NCBI RefSeq assembly: GCF_007860095.1
Contig: NZ_SJPT01000006.1
Coordinates: forward strand, 327,194-391,193
DNA from: Novipirellula galeiformis
GTDB lineage: Bacteria; Planctomycetota; Planctomycetia; Pirellulales; Pirellulaceae
Reading direction: 5' to 3'
DNA length: 64,000 nucleotides
Part shown: positions 33,446 through 42,026 of the stretch, one piece after another
Numbering within the stretch: position 1 is the stretch's first letter
Layout of the letters: each line of letters opens with the position of its first letter
Position numbers and translations under genes: made by a program
The notes under the pieces: model-generated
What the model was told of the DNA's origin: nothing
Database searches by the model: none
What the model saw: only the letters and a program-made list of their open reading frames with translations

Positions 33446-34486
33446 ATGAACTCGATGCAACATATTCCAGCGACGGACATCACCCAACTTGAAGAATTGA
33501 TTAGCCGGCCCACCGACGCCGTGATCTCGACGATGTTGCATTTGTCGGGGGACATCATCGTGCTCGGGGCGGGGGGGAAAATCGGACCTTCCATTGCCCG
33601 CATGGCGAAGCGTGCGTCGGACCAGGCCGAAACCCCTCGCCGTATTATCGCCATCTCCCGCTTTTCGGATTCCGCCAGCCGGAAACGGTTGGAAGAATTT
33701 GGCGTCGAGACGGTCCAGGCGGATTTGCTGGACACCGAAAAATTGGCCGATTTGCCCGATGCGGAAAATATCCTGTACTTGGCGGGGCACAAGTTCGGAG
33801 TCAGCGACGATCCATCGCTGACCTGGGCGATGAACAGTTTTTTGCCGGGGACCGTGATGCAGCGTTATCGCGATAGCCGAGTGGTCGCCTACTCGACCGG
33901 TTGCGTGTATGGGTTGAGTGAGCTGGTTCGCGGCGGTGCCGTCGAGACCGATCCGCTGAACCCGACCGACGAGTACAGCATGAGTTGTCTCGGTCGCGAA
34001 CGCATCGTGGAGTATTTCAGCAGGACCAATGGCACGCCGACATCGATTTTGCGATTGAATTATGCCGTCGAACCTCGCTATGGCGTGTTAGTTGATATCG
34101 CCAAAATGGTGCTTGCCGAGAAGCCCGTCGATGTGACCATGGGACATTGCAACGTGATTTGGCAGGGGGATGCCAATGCGATGGCGTTGGCATCGCTGGC
34201 GAACGTTAGCAGCCCGCCGTTTGTGGTTAATATTGTCGGACCGGAATTGCTCAGTGTGCGTGGGATCGCGGAGTCGTTCGGTAAATTGTTTGACAAAGAA
34301 GTTCGTTTTGTGGGGACCGAATCCCCCTCTTGTTTGTTGACGAACGGCCAACGTTGCCAAGAAAATTTTGGTTACCCCCAGGTGCCGGTGCAAACGGTGA
34401 TCCAGTGGACGGCGGATTGGATTCGCCGCGGCGAACCGACGCATAACAAGCCAACCGGTTTTCAAGTTCGTGACGGCAAATATTGA
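33446..34486 (+). CDS. NAD-dependent epimerase/dehydratase family protein with Lys-to-Cys change
   Basis: The 346-residue protein has the Rossmann loop IIVLGAGGKIGPSIA, the core YLAGHKFG and the active-site strand AYSTGCVYGLSEL. The usual Tyr-x-x-x-Lys pair is seen as EYSMSCLGRERIVE, where the Lys place is Cys. Related planctomycete proteins that I recall show the same YxxSCLGRE form, so it may be a clade-specific activity rather than a decayed enzyme. The gene lies 69 bp before a DHDPS-family gene on the same strand, and the two are probably one operon. The sugar or acid substrate is not known. Confidence 0.75.
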   Translation: MNSMQHIPATDITQLEELISRPTDAVISTMLHLSGDIIVLGAGGKIGPSIARMAKRASDQAETPRRIIAISRFSDSASRKRLEEFGVETVQADLLDTEKLADLPDAENILYLAGHKFGVSDDPSLTWAMNSFLPGTVMQRYRDSRVVAYSTGCVYGLSELVRGGAVETDPLNPTDEYSMSCLGRERIVEYFSRTNGTPTSILRLNYAVEPRYGVLVDIAKMVLAEKPVDVTMGHCNVIWQGDANAMALASLANVSSPPFVVNIVGPELLSVRGIAESFGKLFDKEVRFVGTESPSCLLTNGQRCQENFGYPQVPVQTVIQWTADWIRRGEPTHNKPTGFQVRDGKY

Positions 34487-34555
34487 TCCGCGACTGAGTC
34501 AATATTGATTCACGACAAAGTCGACGTCCTGCAATTTTAAAGAACAAGAGAAGAG

Positions 34556-35620
34556 ATGGCTCAACCACTTGCACCCTCAATCCAAAATTTGCTTCGCGAT
34601 GGTATCGCAATTCCCGCTTGCCCGCTTGCGTTGACGGCGGAGCGGCGGTTCGATGAACGACGTCAACGGGCGCTGATTCGATACTATGCCAACGCGGGCG
34701 CCGGTGGAGTCGCTGTCGCGGTTCATACCACGCAGTTTGAAATCCGCCAGCCACAATACGATTTGCTTCGCCCGGTGCTCGAATTGACCGCTGAAGAATT
34801 AGCGAACCAAGAACAGACGCTTGACCGGCCGATCGTCCGTGTCGGTGGGATCCTTGGGCAAACCGAGCAAGCGATCAAGGAAGCTGAATTGCTGCATGAC
34901 TTGAAATATCATGTGGGGCTACTCAGTTTGGCTGGTCACGCCGAGCGCAGCCTCGACGAGTTGATCGATCATTGCCGCCGTGTTGCGGAAGTTATCCCGG
35001 TGGTCGGATTCTATTTGCAACCCGCCGTGGGCGGCTGCGAATTACCGTACGCATTTTGGCGTCGCTTCGCTGAAATTGAAAACGTGGTCGCGATCAAGAT
35101 GGCTCCCTTCAACCGCTATCAGACGCTTGAGGTTGTGCGGGCGGTTGCCGATTCCGGACGCGACGACATCGCGCTCTATACGGGGAACGATGACAACATC
35201 GTTTGCGATTTGTTGACCGAGTTCGTGTTTCCGACCGCTCAAGGAGAAAAGCGGATCCCGATCGTCGGTGGGTTGCTCGGGCACTGGGCCTGCTGGACTC
35301 AGAAAGCGGTCGCGCTCTTGGATCAATGCAAACAGATCCGCCAATCGGGTTCCATTCCAATGGAGATGATGACCCGGGCGGCCCAGGTGACCGATGCCAA
35401 TGCCGCGTTGTTTGATGCCGCTAACGGATTTCACGGTTGCATCCCAGGGATCCACGAAGTGCTGCGGCGCCAAGGATTGCTAGAGGGGACGTGGTGTCTC
35501 GATCCCCGCGAAACCTTGAGCCCAGGCCAAGCGGAGCAACTCGATCGCGTCCATCAATCCTATCCCGACATGAATGACGATGCCTTTGTGGCCGAGCATC
35601 TCGACGAGTGGCTTGCCTAA
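34556..35620 (+). CDS. Dihydrodipicolinate synthase-family aldolase
   Basis: The 354-residue protein shows the DapA/NanA barrel. GGVAVAVHTTQFEIR is near the first strands, VVGFYLQPAVGG carries the conserved Tyr, and VAIKMAPFNRYQTL contains the Lys that makes the Schiff base with the pyruvate-like substrate. It is about 60 residues longer than DapA, with an extra C-terminal part. Pairing with an NAD-dependent epimerase suggests carbohydrate-acid aldol chemistry rather than lysine synthesis, but the substrate cannot be read off. An A/G-rich sequence (GAACAAGAGAAGAG) precedes the ATG. Confidence 0.8.
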   Translation: MAQPLAPSIQNLLRDGIAIPACPLALTAERRFDERRQRALIRYYANAGAGGVAVAVHTTQFEIRQPQYDLLRPVLELTAEELANQEQTLDRPIVRVGGILGQTEQAIKEAELLHDLKYHVGLLSLAGHAERSLDELIDHCRRVAEVIPVVGFYLQPAVGGCELPYAFWRRFAEIENVVAIKMAPFNRYQTLEVVRAVADSGRDDIALYTGNDDNIVCDLLTEFVFPTAQGEKRIPIVGGLLGHWACWTQKAVALLDQCKQIRQSGSIPMEMMTRAAQVTDANAALFDAANGFHGCIPGIHEVLRRQGLLEGTWCLDPRETLSPGQAEQLDRVHQSYPDMNDDAFVAEHLDEWLA

Positions 35621-35721
35621 CGGCGAAGCGGCGTTCCGATAAGCAGCTAGGCACGAATCATGGATAAAATCCCCTTCGCCGTTTGGACGCAATCCCCGGA
35701 TATTGCATCGGAACGACCAGG

Positions 35722-35760
35722 AATGTCGTAACCGTTTTCTCCGAAAACCGTTACGACATT
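35722..35760. repeat. Near-perfect 18-bp inverted repeat, 3-base loop
   Basis: The left arm AATGTCGTAACCGTTTTC (35722-35739) and right arm GAAAACCGTTACGACATT (35743-35760) pair with a single mismatch around a TCC loop. It lies about 100 bp after the DHDPS-family stop. It has no T-run, so it is an unusual terminator; a binding site or palindromic mobile remnant is equally possible. Confidence 0.7.
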
Positions 35761-35787
35761 GGAGTGATGTGCGCCATTCAAAATCAT

Positions 35788-35849
35788 AACCCGAAGTGTT
35801 AGCGAGGGCCCCTCACTCTTGATTCAGTCCCTCGCTGACGCGTCGGGTT
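35788..35849. repeat. Intergenic palindromic element, copy 1
   Basis: Left arm 35788-35808 (AACCCGAAGTGTTAGCGAGGG) and right arm 35829-35849 pair over most of 21 bases; the loop has CACTCTTGATTCAG. A second copy with the same arms and nearly the same loop is at 41818-41880. Such short palindromes are common between genes in Rhodopirellula-type genomes. Confidence 0.65.
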
Positions 35850-36079
35850 TTGCAATATCTGGGCAATCGCTCAAACGGCTAATTGCCAAAACGGCTAATC
35901 GACTGAAAAACTTCTGCCGCCGTGCTGACCACCGGGACCATCTGGAAACGTGGCGGCGACCACCGCGGAGTAGACCCGCCGCCGTTCCGGATGAATCCCC
36001 CCCCAACACGCTTTCTTTTCCGTTAAGATAGCTGCACCTTTGATCTCAAATGTGCATCGTACCCACCACGGATTAGAAC

Positions 36080-37633
36080 ATGAAGAAAGCGATTCTACGC
36101 AGAGCGAAGCCCTTCCCGGTGATTCCAAGTGCAGTCCCCTTGCTGCTTTTCGCAGCAATCATTGGGAGCGTCGGTTTGGCGTCATCGCCCGGGCATGCGG
36201 CATCGTTGAGGGCCGGTGTTGCCAAAGTCGATATTACGAATCGGGAAGCGGGACCGGTCAACGATCCGTTGTATGTCAAAGCGCTTGTGCTCAAGTCGGA
36301 CACAACCACCGCGGTGTTGGTCACGGTGGATGCCGTCGCGATTGGCGAAATTGGGCACATCAAGAATGACTACCTACCCAAGGTTCGTTCGCAGCTAGAA
36401 AAAGAGCTCGGGATCGCTCCCTCTCAAGTGCTCGTCAACGCCAGCCATTGTCACGGAGTTGTTTGTGCCGACGTGGACGCGCGGACCGTGCAGGCAGTGA
36501 AAAAGGCGGCGGAGAATTTAGTGCCGGTGAAGATCGGTGCGGGCGAGGGGCACGAGGATCGCATCATGGAGAACCGACGACTGAAGCTGAAAAGTGGGAA
36601 AGAAGCCGACGTTCGTCACGCTTACGCGCTGCCGCCCGATGAGCAGGTTGCCGAAGTTGGACCTGTCGATCCCCAGATCGGTCTGTTGCGTCTCGATCGG
36701 CTCGATGGCAGCACGTTGGCGGTCGTCTACAACTTTGCTTGTCATCCGATTCAAGGAGTGCCTAGCGGCGGAAATACCGCAGACATCATCGGCTTTGCTT
36801 CGAAAGTGATCGAAGAAAATCTAAGCGATGACACGCTTGCCCTGTTTCTGCAAGGTTGCGGGGGCGACATCAACCCGGTCATGTACAAGGACGTCGAGAA
36901 CGCACGTAGCGCTGAACCGCTGGGGAATCTGTTGGGACTGAGCGCGTTACAGGGGCTTCGCAAAATTGAGTGCCGCGAGGATGCTCGTTTTGAATTGGTC
37001 AGCGAAACGCTTACGCTGCCTCGAGGGGATCGCACCGAGCGTATCTTTCAACTCGAAGCCGAGCAGCAACGATTGCTGAATTCGCTCGGTGGGACCAGTT
37101 TGAATCTCAAGACGTTTTTGCCGTTGGTGGTGAAGTACAATCTGTCAGGCGAATTTCCGTCGTATTACTCGCATCGATATTTACTCGACGAAAAATTGGG
37201 CCGCAATGACCTTAGCCGACTCGACGCCGAGAATCGTCGCAATATGAATGCCTACATCAACAACATCCACACGATGGAGGAATTGACGCGAGTGAATACC
37301 AACCTCGCCCTATTGCGAAAGCATCAGCAAAGCTTAGTGGACTCGGGGAAACGCACGATTGACGTGGAGCTCGCTGCGGTGCGGATCGGCGATTTTGTGT
37401 TGACGACCTTTCCCGGAGAATTGACCGTGCGGATCGGATTGAATATCAAAGAGCGGTCTCCTCACCCACACACCTTTGTCGCTGGCTACACCAACGGCTA
37501 CATCTATTACGCGCCAACCGCGGAGCAACTCGCCAACGTAGGGGGCGCCCAGGAAGACAGCGATTGCATCCTCGATCCTCAGTGGCAACAGTTGTATGAA
37601 GTCAAAGTTGCGGAGATGTTAGGAAAGCTGTAA
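36080..37633 (+). CDS. Secreted neutral/alkaline ceramidase-like protein
   Basis: The protein has an N-terminal helix (PLLLFAAIIGSVGLASSPGHA) acting as a signal peptide. The neutral-ceramidase N-terminal fold follows: LRAGVAKVDITNREAGP, LYVKALVLKSD, VLVNASHCHGV with the Asn and His residues typical of the zinc site, YNFACHPIQGVP, and LFLQGCGGDINPVM. The long coiled segment RNMNAYINNIHTMEELTRVN and the late FPGELTVRIG and YTNGYIYYAPT complete the family pattern. The full ceramidase C-terminal beta domain is not present, so many relatives are simply ceramidase-like hydrolases, and the substrate is uncertain. Confidence 0.75.
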   Translation: MKKAILRRAKPFPVIPSAVPLLLFAAIIGSVGLASSPGHAASLRAGVAKVDITNREAGPVNDPLYVKALVLKSDTTTAVLVTVDAVAIGEIGHIKNDYLPKVRSQLEKELGIAPSQVLVNASHCHGVVCADVDARTVQAVKKAAENLVPVKIGAGEGHEDRIMENRRLKLKSGKEADVRHAYALPPDEQVAEVGPVDPQIGLLRLDRLDGSTLAVVYNFACHPIQGVPSGGNTADIIGFASKVIEENLSDDTLALFLQGCGGDINPVMYKDVENARSAEPLGNLLGLSALQGLRKIECREDARFELVSETLTLPRGDRTERIFQLEAEQQRLLNSLGGTSLNLKTFLPLVVKYNLSGEFPSYYSHRYLLDEKLGRNDLSRLDAENRRNMNAYINNIHTMEELTRVNTNLALLRKHQQSLVDSGKRTIDVELAAVRIGDFVLTTFPGELTVRIGLNIKERSPHPHTFVAGYTNGYIYYAPTAEQLANVGGAQEDSDCILDPQWQQLYEVKVAEMLGKL

Positions 37634-37751
37634 GCGGCTAACCGCCGACATCAGACAACCCATGATGCAGGACGCAATTCACGCTTGGGATGGAACCAAG
37701 CGTGAACCGTTTGGAAGTAGAATTGCAGTCCGTAATTTCAATGCCAACGAA

Positions 37752-39269
37752 TTACACCGGACGCCGCAAAATCAGCAGTGATCGAGCTGGGATGTTCCAG
37801 CTCTTCTTGGCCGGCGATGATGCATTCTCATCAAGCACATACGCATCGGATGTCTCCACCGAGACCGCTTCACGATGGTAGTTCGCCAGCACTAAGTGCA
37901 GTTGGCGATTGGCAAACGCCGAGGCGACAACTCCCTCAGGAAGCGGCGTGGTAAATAGGTTCGAGTCGCCGATCTCCAGCCAAGCCCAAGTTCCTTCTTC
38001 GACCAGCGGTTGGTAGCGTTTGAGCCATCGTGCATAGGTGGCTCTTGTTTCGGGGCTGCCGGGAACTTCGTCCCACGCACTGTAGGTGTGTAATTTGCTG
38101 GGATCGGTCTGGTATTGTTGCCAAGCATCACGGCATCGCTTCATCCAAAAATCGTCCTTGTACTCGATCCCAGGAATCATGCCCCGTTCGCCAGTAAAGA
38201 TTCTGCCTCCCATCGTGACCGGAAACTGCAGGTAGGGGATTGAGTGCAAATAGGGTTCGTGGGCTGCTTCGAGTGTGGTGAACCCCATGTCCAAACACGG
38301 CACCAAGTACGGAGCGTGTTTTTTTACTTTTTCACGCATCTCGTCTGCGTTGCGCACGCCTTCACCTACCCACAGATAGTCGTACGTTTTCAAGTCGGTC
38401 AGGGGCCGGTCGGTTCCGTCGACATGGAGTTTAAGGATACCACCGCGATGTTTGACTTCGGCATAAACCAGTGCCAGCATGTCTGCAAACGCTCCATCAT
38501 GCTCGGGGGTCTCTTCAAAGGCAACGATTTCATCAACGGGCGCTTCCATCCGATGTTTGTATCCGTGGCGATTCATCAGATAGCCGGTGTCGACATAGAT
38601 ACCGTCGTTACCATACTCGTCCATGATTTGGACAATCTTCTTCATCACAAATGCGCGCCAACCTGGGCTTGCTGGCGAACACCGAGCCATGGACCAGTAG
38701 CCGACCTTCAAATGGTTCCATTCACTACTCCATTTTGGATCGAAATCGGGATCAGAACGCTGAATAAACCCAGTGGAGACATAGGTTAACACCTTCATGC
38801 CGCGGCGATGTACCATCTCGATAAACCGATGATAACCCTCGGGATTGACGGCGCTGTACTTGTCGCCGCCAAACAACCGTAGCGAATCATTCCAGTCGTC
38901 AAAGACCTGAATTACCTGCACCCCGATCGCTTTTAAACGATCGAGTTCTTGTTCGTCAGCGTCGCCGGGGTTCCAGGGTTGTCGGGCCGGATATTCGCCA
39001 AGGTTGTAACAGCATTGAGCCGGTAAATAATTGGTAACCAGGTGCTTTCGCATGCAATCGCGAATCGCCGCGGTACACAAGCCGATGTTTTGCAGTCGAT
39101 TTCGATGATCCTGCTCGCTGTAGTCTCGCAGCAACGATGGCGATCGATCGGATGTCGCCGATGGGACGCACGCCTCCGCCTTCGCACTGACTAAGGCGGA
39201 GGAGCCCAGTGCGATCGAACCCGCTGCGATAGCCTGGCTGCCTGATTTGAAAAATCCGCGTCGAAGCAT
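37752..39269 (-). CDS. Tat-exported TIM-barrel protein, glycosidase-like, unassigned
   Basis: The N-terminus MLRRGFFKSGSQAIAAGS has the twin Arg and a short hydrophobic helix (SIALGSSALVSA), so it is probably a Tat substrate. The body shows a glycoside-hydrolase-like TIM barrel: GVQVIQVFDDW, GMKVLTYVSTGF, DGIYVDTGYLMN with acidic residues near the strand end, and VGEGVRNADEM. The last 70 residues are a beta-rich end. I could not fit it to a named GH family; catalytic acids are candidates only. It lies downstream of the deacylase gene with a 270-bp gap, so it may be a separate unit. Confidence 0.55.
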   Translation of the reverse strand: MLRRGFFKSGSQAIAAGSIALGSSALVSAKAEACVPSATSDRSPSLLRDYSEQDHRNRLQNIGLCTAAIRDCMRKHLVTNYLPAQCCYNLGEYPARQPWNPGDADEQELDRLKAIGVQVIQVFDDWNDSLRLFGGDKYSAVNPEGYHRFIEMVHRRGMKVLTYVSTGFIQRSDPDFDPKWSSEWNHLKVGYWSMARCSPASPGWRAFVMKKIVQIMDEYGNDGIYVDTGYLMNRHGYKHRMEAPVDEIVAFEETPEHDGAFADMLALVYAEVKHRGGILKLHVDGTDRPLTDLKTYDYLWVGEGVRNADEMREKVKKHAPYLVPCLDMGFTTLEAAHEPYLHSIPYLQFPVTMGGRIFTGERGMIPGIEYKDDFWMKRCRDAWQQYQTDPSKLHTYSAWDEVPGSPETRATYARWLKRYQPLVEEGTWAWLEIGDSNLFTTPLPEGVVASAFANRQLHLVLANYHREAVSVETSDAYVLDENASSPAKKSWNIPARSLLILRRPV

Positions 39270-39541
39270 CGGCTGAATTCCTGAGAAATAGCGATGAAAC
39301 AGGTGGAATGGCTACGTAGGTAAAATAGAGCCGAAGAGACCTGCGAGCATCGTAGGATGGAAGGTCTCCGCGATCGCCCCGAGGGTGCGGACTCGACGCT
39401 CGGTTGTGGACTCGAATCCGTACTACCCGCAAGTTCAACCGCGATGTTTCCATTGCGTGTTGGTTGCAATCAGGAAGGGCGTTTGGAGAAAGGGGACGCA
39501 TCAACATGCTAAAGCGTCCCCGATCACCGCCACATCACCAG

Positions 39542-40591
39542 TTATCGTTTGTTAGAGCTTGCAAACGTGGCAATCACGTCTGCCGGGACGTCGTGGGCGA
39601 GACAGACGGCGATGTCGCCTTGCTGTGTCACCGTGGGGCCGCGATGCGCGATCACGACGCCCGAGGAAGGCGCTTCAATGATCGTAGGCTGGCGGTCGGG
39701 ACGCTCAATGAAGTGAATCGCCCCAAGCGGTTGACCGGCACTGACATCGTCACCCACGTCAACCAAACTTTCGTATAAACCCGATTCCGCAGCGAAGATG
39801 TAATCCCCTGAATCCAGCGCCTGAACCCAACGTGTCGGCGGTAGATCCAAGCTACTTCGCGTCTGCTCTTGACCCTCCAGCACCCCGACGTGAATCAACA
39901 CGTTGCGAAGCCCTTCTTGGGAAAGACGATGGATGGCGCGTGTGGTGACCTCTCCGCCTCCCATTTCGGTAGTCACCACCGTTTTGCCCTGGCTCTCGGC
40001 TTCAACGGGCAGCAATCCCGTGCCGGCAATGTCGCTGTACAAAAACGCCAAATCGGTGTTGTAAGCCAAGGTCGCTCCGGCCATCCGTTGACGTTGTTCC
40101 AAATTCTCGACCAAATGCATATGAGCACAGGGAAAGAAGTAGACACCGCGTCCACCCGTATGCAGGTCGATCACCACATCGCTCAAGGGAAACAAAACCG
40201 TGGTCAAATAGTCGGCAATGATCTGAGAGACCGTGCCGCCTGGGTCACCCGGAAAGCAGCGGTTCAGATTCATCCCATCGACAGGCGACAATCGTGTGGA
40301 CGCCTTCGCAGCGGGGATGTTCAGCGATGGGATCAAAATCACACGACCGGTGATCTCTTCGAGTTTCAGTTCGCGTAGCAGTCGCATGATCGCGATTTGC
40401 CCCGGGTACTCGTCACCATGGTTACCGGCCATCAACAAGACCGTGGGGCCCTCTCCCCGCGCGATCGTTGCGATCGGAATTTGCAGTTGGGCCCAACCGC
40501 TCAGGTTGTACGAGTACGGGACCGTTAGGATTCCCACTTGTCGACCCGGCGCGGAAAAGTCGATCTCGGTTTTAATAGGTGAATTCGTCAT
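39542..40591 (-). CDS. Aspartoacylase/succinylglutamate desuccinylase-like deacylase
   Basis: The 349-residue protein carries the zinc-carboxypeptidase-like signature of this family: LLMAGNHGDEYPGQIAI supplies the first His and Glu ligands, MNLNRCFPGD is the substrate-binding block, and VVIDLHTGG supplies the second His. A C-terminal beta barrel (AAESGLYESLVDVGDDVSAGQPLG) follows, as in the aspartoacylase/N-acetyl-diaminobutyrate deacetylase (DoeB) branch. It would remove an acyl group from an N-acyl amino acid or amine. It is 55 bp after the enolase-superfamily gene on the same strand and is likely cotranscribed. The exact substrate is unknown. Confidence 0.8.
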   Translation of the reverse strand: MTNSPIKTEIDFSAPGRQVGILTVPYSYNLSGWAQLQIPIATIARGEGPTVLLMAGNHGDEYPGQIAIMRLLRELKLEEITGRVILIPSLNIPAAKASTRLSPVDGMNLNRCFPGDPGGTVSQIIADYLTTVLFPLSDVVIDLHTGGRGVYFFPCAHMHLVENLEQRQRMAGATLAYNTDLAFLYSDIAGTGLLPVEAESQGKTVVTTEMGGGEVTTRAIHRLSQEGLRNVLIHVGVLEGQEQTRSSLDLPPTRWVQALDSGDYIFAAESGLYESLVDVGDDVSAGQPLGAIHFIERPDRQPTIIEAPSSGVVIAHRGPTVTQQGDIAVCLAHDVPADVIATFASSNKR

Positions 40592-40646
40592 CGTGTTGCC
40601 TGGCTTTCAGCGGGAGGGAGGAGGGAAGGGAGAGGGGGAGGACGCG

Positions 40647-41765
40647 TTATTCTGAGCGTGCAACCACATGCGCGGCCACAAAATCTTCATTCAAGGTGAC
40701 CCCAAGTCCGGGGCGATCGGGCACTTCGATCCAGCCATCTTCGGCCTGGATTTTTTCAATCGCCAACTCGTGACGCATCGGTTCGTCCTCGACACAATCC
40801 TCAAACAGGAACGCGTCGCGACACGTGCTCAACCAATGCAAACTCGCCGCTTCGGTTAGCGGACTGGTGTAACAATGGTTGCACGGACGCGCCCCGATCT
40901 CCTCAATGCGTTGACGCAGATAGGCGGCGTCGGTGAATCCGTTTCGAGCGATATCGATCTGGTAAACGTCCAACGCTCGCGCATCGATTAACGGCCGAAA
41001 CGCAGTGCGTCCGCACTCTTCTTCGCCCGCGGCGATTGGGATCGGTGAGCGATCGCGAAGCCACCGATAGCCTTCGACGTCATCGGGACGTAGGGGTTCT
41101 TCGAGCCATTCGACATTGAACGGTTGGAACGCGTGAGCACGCCGTAACGCCGTCCTCGCATCCCAAACACATCCGGCATCAACCAACAACGTCGCATCCT
41201 TGATGCCTTCGCGGGCCCCGGCGACAAGGTCCAAATCGACCGCTTCAGATTCCCCCATGGGTTCCCAGCCAAACTTGACGGCCGAGTAGCCATTTTCGAT
41301 CCAGCGTTGTCCGATCTCGCGAGTTTCGGAGCCGTCTTTGCCAAATAAAATCGACGCGTACGCGCGGAATCGATCGTGTTGTTTGCCGCCGAGCAGTCGG
41401 TGGATCGGTTCACCGAAATATTTCCCTTTCAAATCCCACAGCGCCATGTCGATGGCACTCATCGCCGAAAGAGTGACACTTGAGCGACCGAAATACATCG
41501 TTTGACGGTACATCTTTTGCCACAACCGATCGGTTTCGAGCGGATTCTCACCGACCAAAATCTCACGCAGCCCACAGGCGATGTTGTGTGAAAAAGGGGC
41601 ATCGATGATCGCCTTGACCACTTCGGGGGACGAATCGGCTTCTCCAATGCCTTCGAGCCCATCGTCCGTTCGCACGCGAACGAGCACTAGGTCCTGGCAA
41701 CTGGCTGTCTTGTTGACAACCGATTTGGAACGTAATACTTGGCAAATAATTTGAGCAATTTTCAT
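40647..41765 (-). CDS. Enolase-superfamily (mandelate racemase/muconate-lactonizing type) enzyme
   Basis: The N-terminal cap (LVLVRVRTDDGLEGIGEADSSP) and barrel match the MR/MLE group. Metal ligands are D in LLVDAGCVWD, E in FNVEWLEEPL and E in PIAAGEEE, and the general-base His is in CNHCYTSP. The Lys motif reads SAVKFGWEP, K-F-G rather than K-x-K, as in the galactonate/glucarate-type dehydratase branch. It probably dehydrates a sugar acid. It follows a spacer with palindromic elements and precedes a deacylase. The GntR regulator at the top of the block fits sugar-acid control. Confidence 0.85.
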   Translation of the reverse strand: MKIAQIICQVLRSKSVVNKTASCQDLVLVRVRTDDGLEGIGEADSSPEVVKAIIDAPFSHNIACGLREILVGENPLETDRLWQKMYRQTMYFGRSSVTLSAMSAIDMALWDLKGKYFGEPIHRLLGGKQHDRFRAYASILFGKDGSETREIGQRWIENGYSAVKFGWEPMGESEAVDLDLVAGAREGIKDATLLVDAGCVWDARTALRRAHAFQPFNVEWLEEPLRPDDVEGYRWLRDRSPIPIAAGEEECGRTAFRPLIDARALDVYQIDIARNGFTDAAYLRQRIEEIGARPCNHCYTSPLTEAASLHWLSTCRDAFLFEDCVEDEPMRHELAIEKIQAEDGWIEVPDRPGLGVTLNEDFVAAHVVARSE

Positions 41766-41817
41766 CCAGCGATCGCTTTCGTGGTCTTCATGTTGATGGG
41801 GGGCATTGGTTTTGGGT

Positions 41818-41880
41818 AAGCCGACGCGTGAGCGAGGGACCCGTGACTCTTGGTTCAGTCCCTCGCTTACGCTTCGGGTT
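41818..41880. repeat. Intergenic palindromic element, copy 2
   Basis: The left arm at 41818-41839 and the right arm at 41859-41880 match in 19 of 22 positions when paired. Arms and the loop (CTCTTGGTTCAG) match the element at 35788-35849, so this is a repeat family rather than a chance hairpin. Confidence 0.65.
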
Positions 41881-41902
41881 GTGATTTTTGAGGCAGGAGT
41901 GC

Positions 41903-41967
41903 AGGGCCGGTTCCTACCCCGGCCGGTTTCATCGAGCCGTTAAGGACGGCCGGTGGGAACCGGCCCT
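41903..41967. repeat. Perfect 12-bp inverted repeat with GGCCGG core
   Basis: AGGGCCGGTTCC (41903-41914) pairs with GGAACCGGCCCT (41956-41967), and the inner GGCCGG stretches (41921-41926 and about 41948-41953) extend the pairing. It follows the 41818 element after only 22 bases. Confidence 0.65.
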
Positions 41968-42026
41968 ACGTGAAACTGCGCGATTGTGTTTCGTTCGTTC
42001 CTTAGCCAGCGATCAATGTTTCGGAG

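Larger units (their letters stand above)
35621..36079. other. Palindrome-bearing spacer
   Basis: Besides the two inverted repeats listed separately, the remaining bases hold no supported gene. The distal end carries the leader of the ceramidase-like gene. Confidence 0.5.
41766..42026. other. Palindrome-rich spacer
   Basis: This spacer separates the DUF1501 gene from the enolase-superfamily gene. It is filled by the two inverted repeats listed at 41818-41880 and 41903-41967, which make it possible that the gntR-to-DUF1501 transcript ends here or is processed here. Confidence 0.5.
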
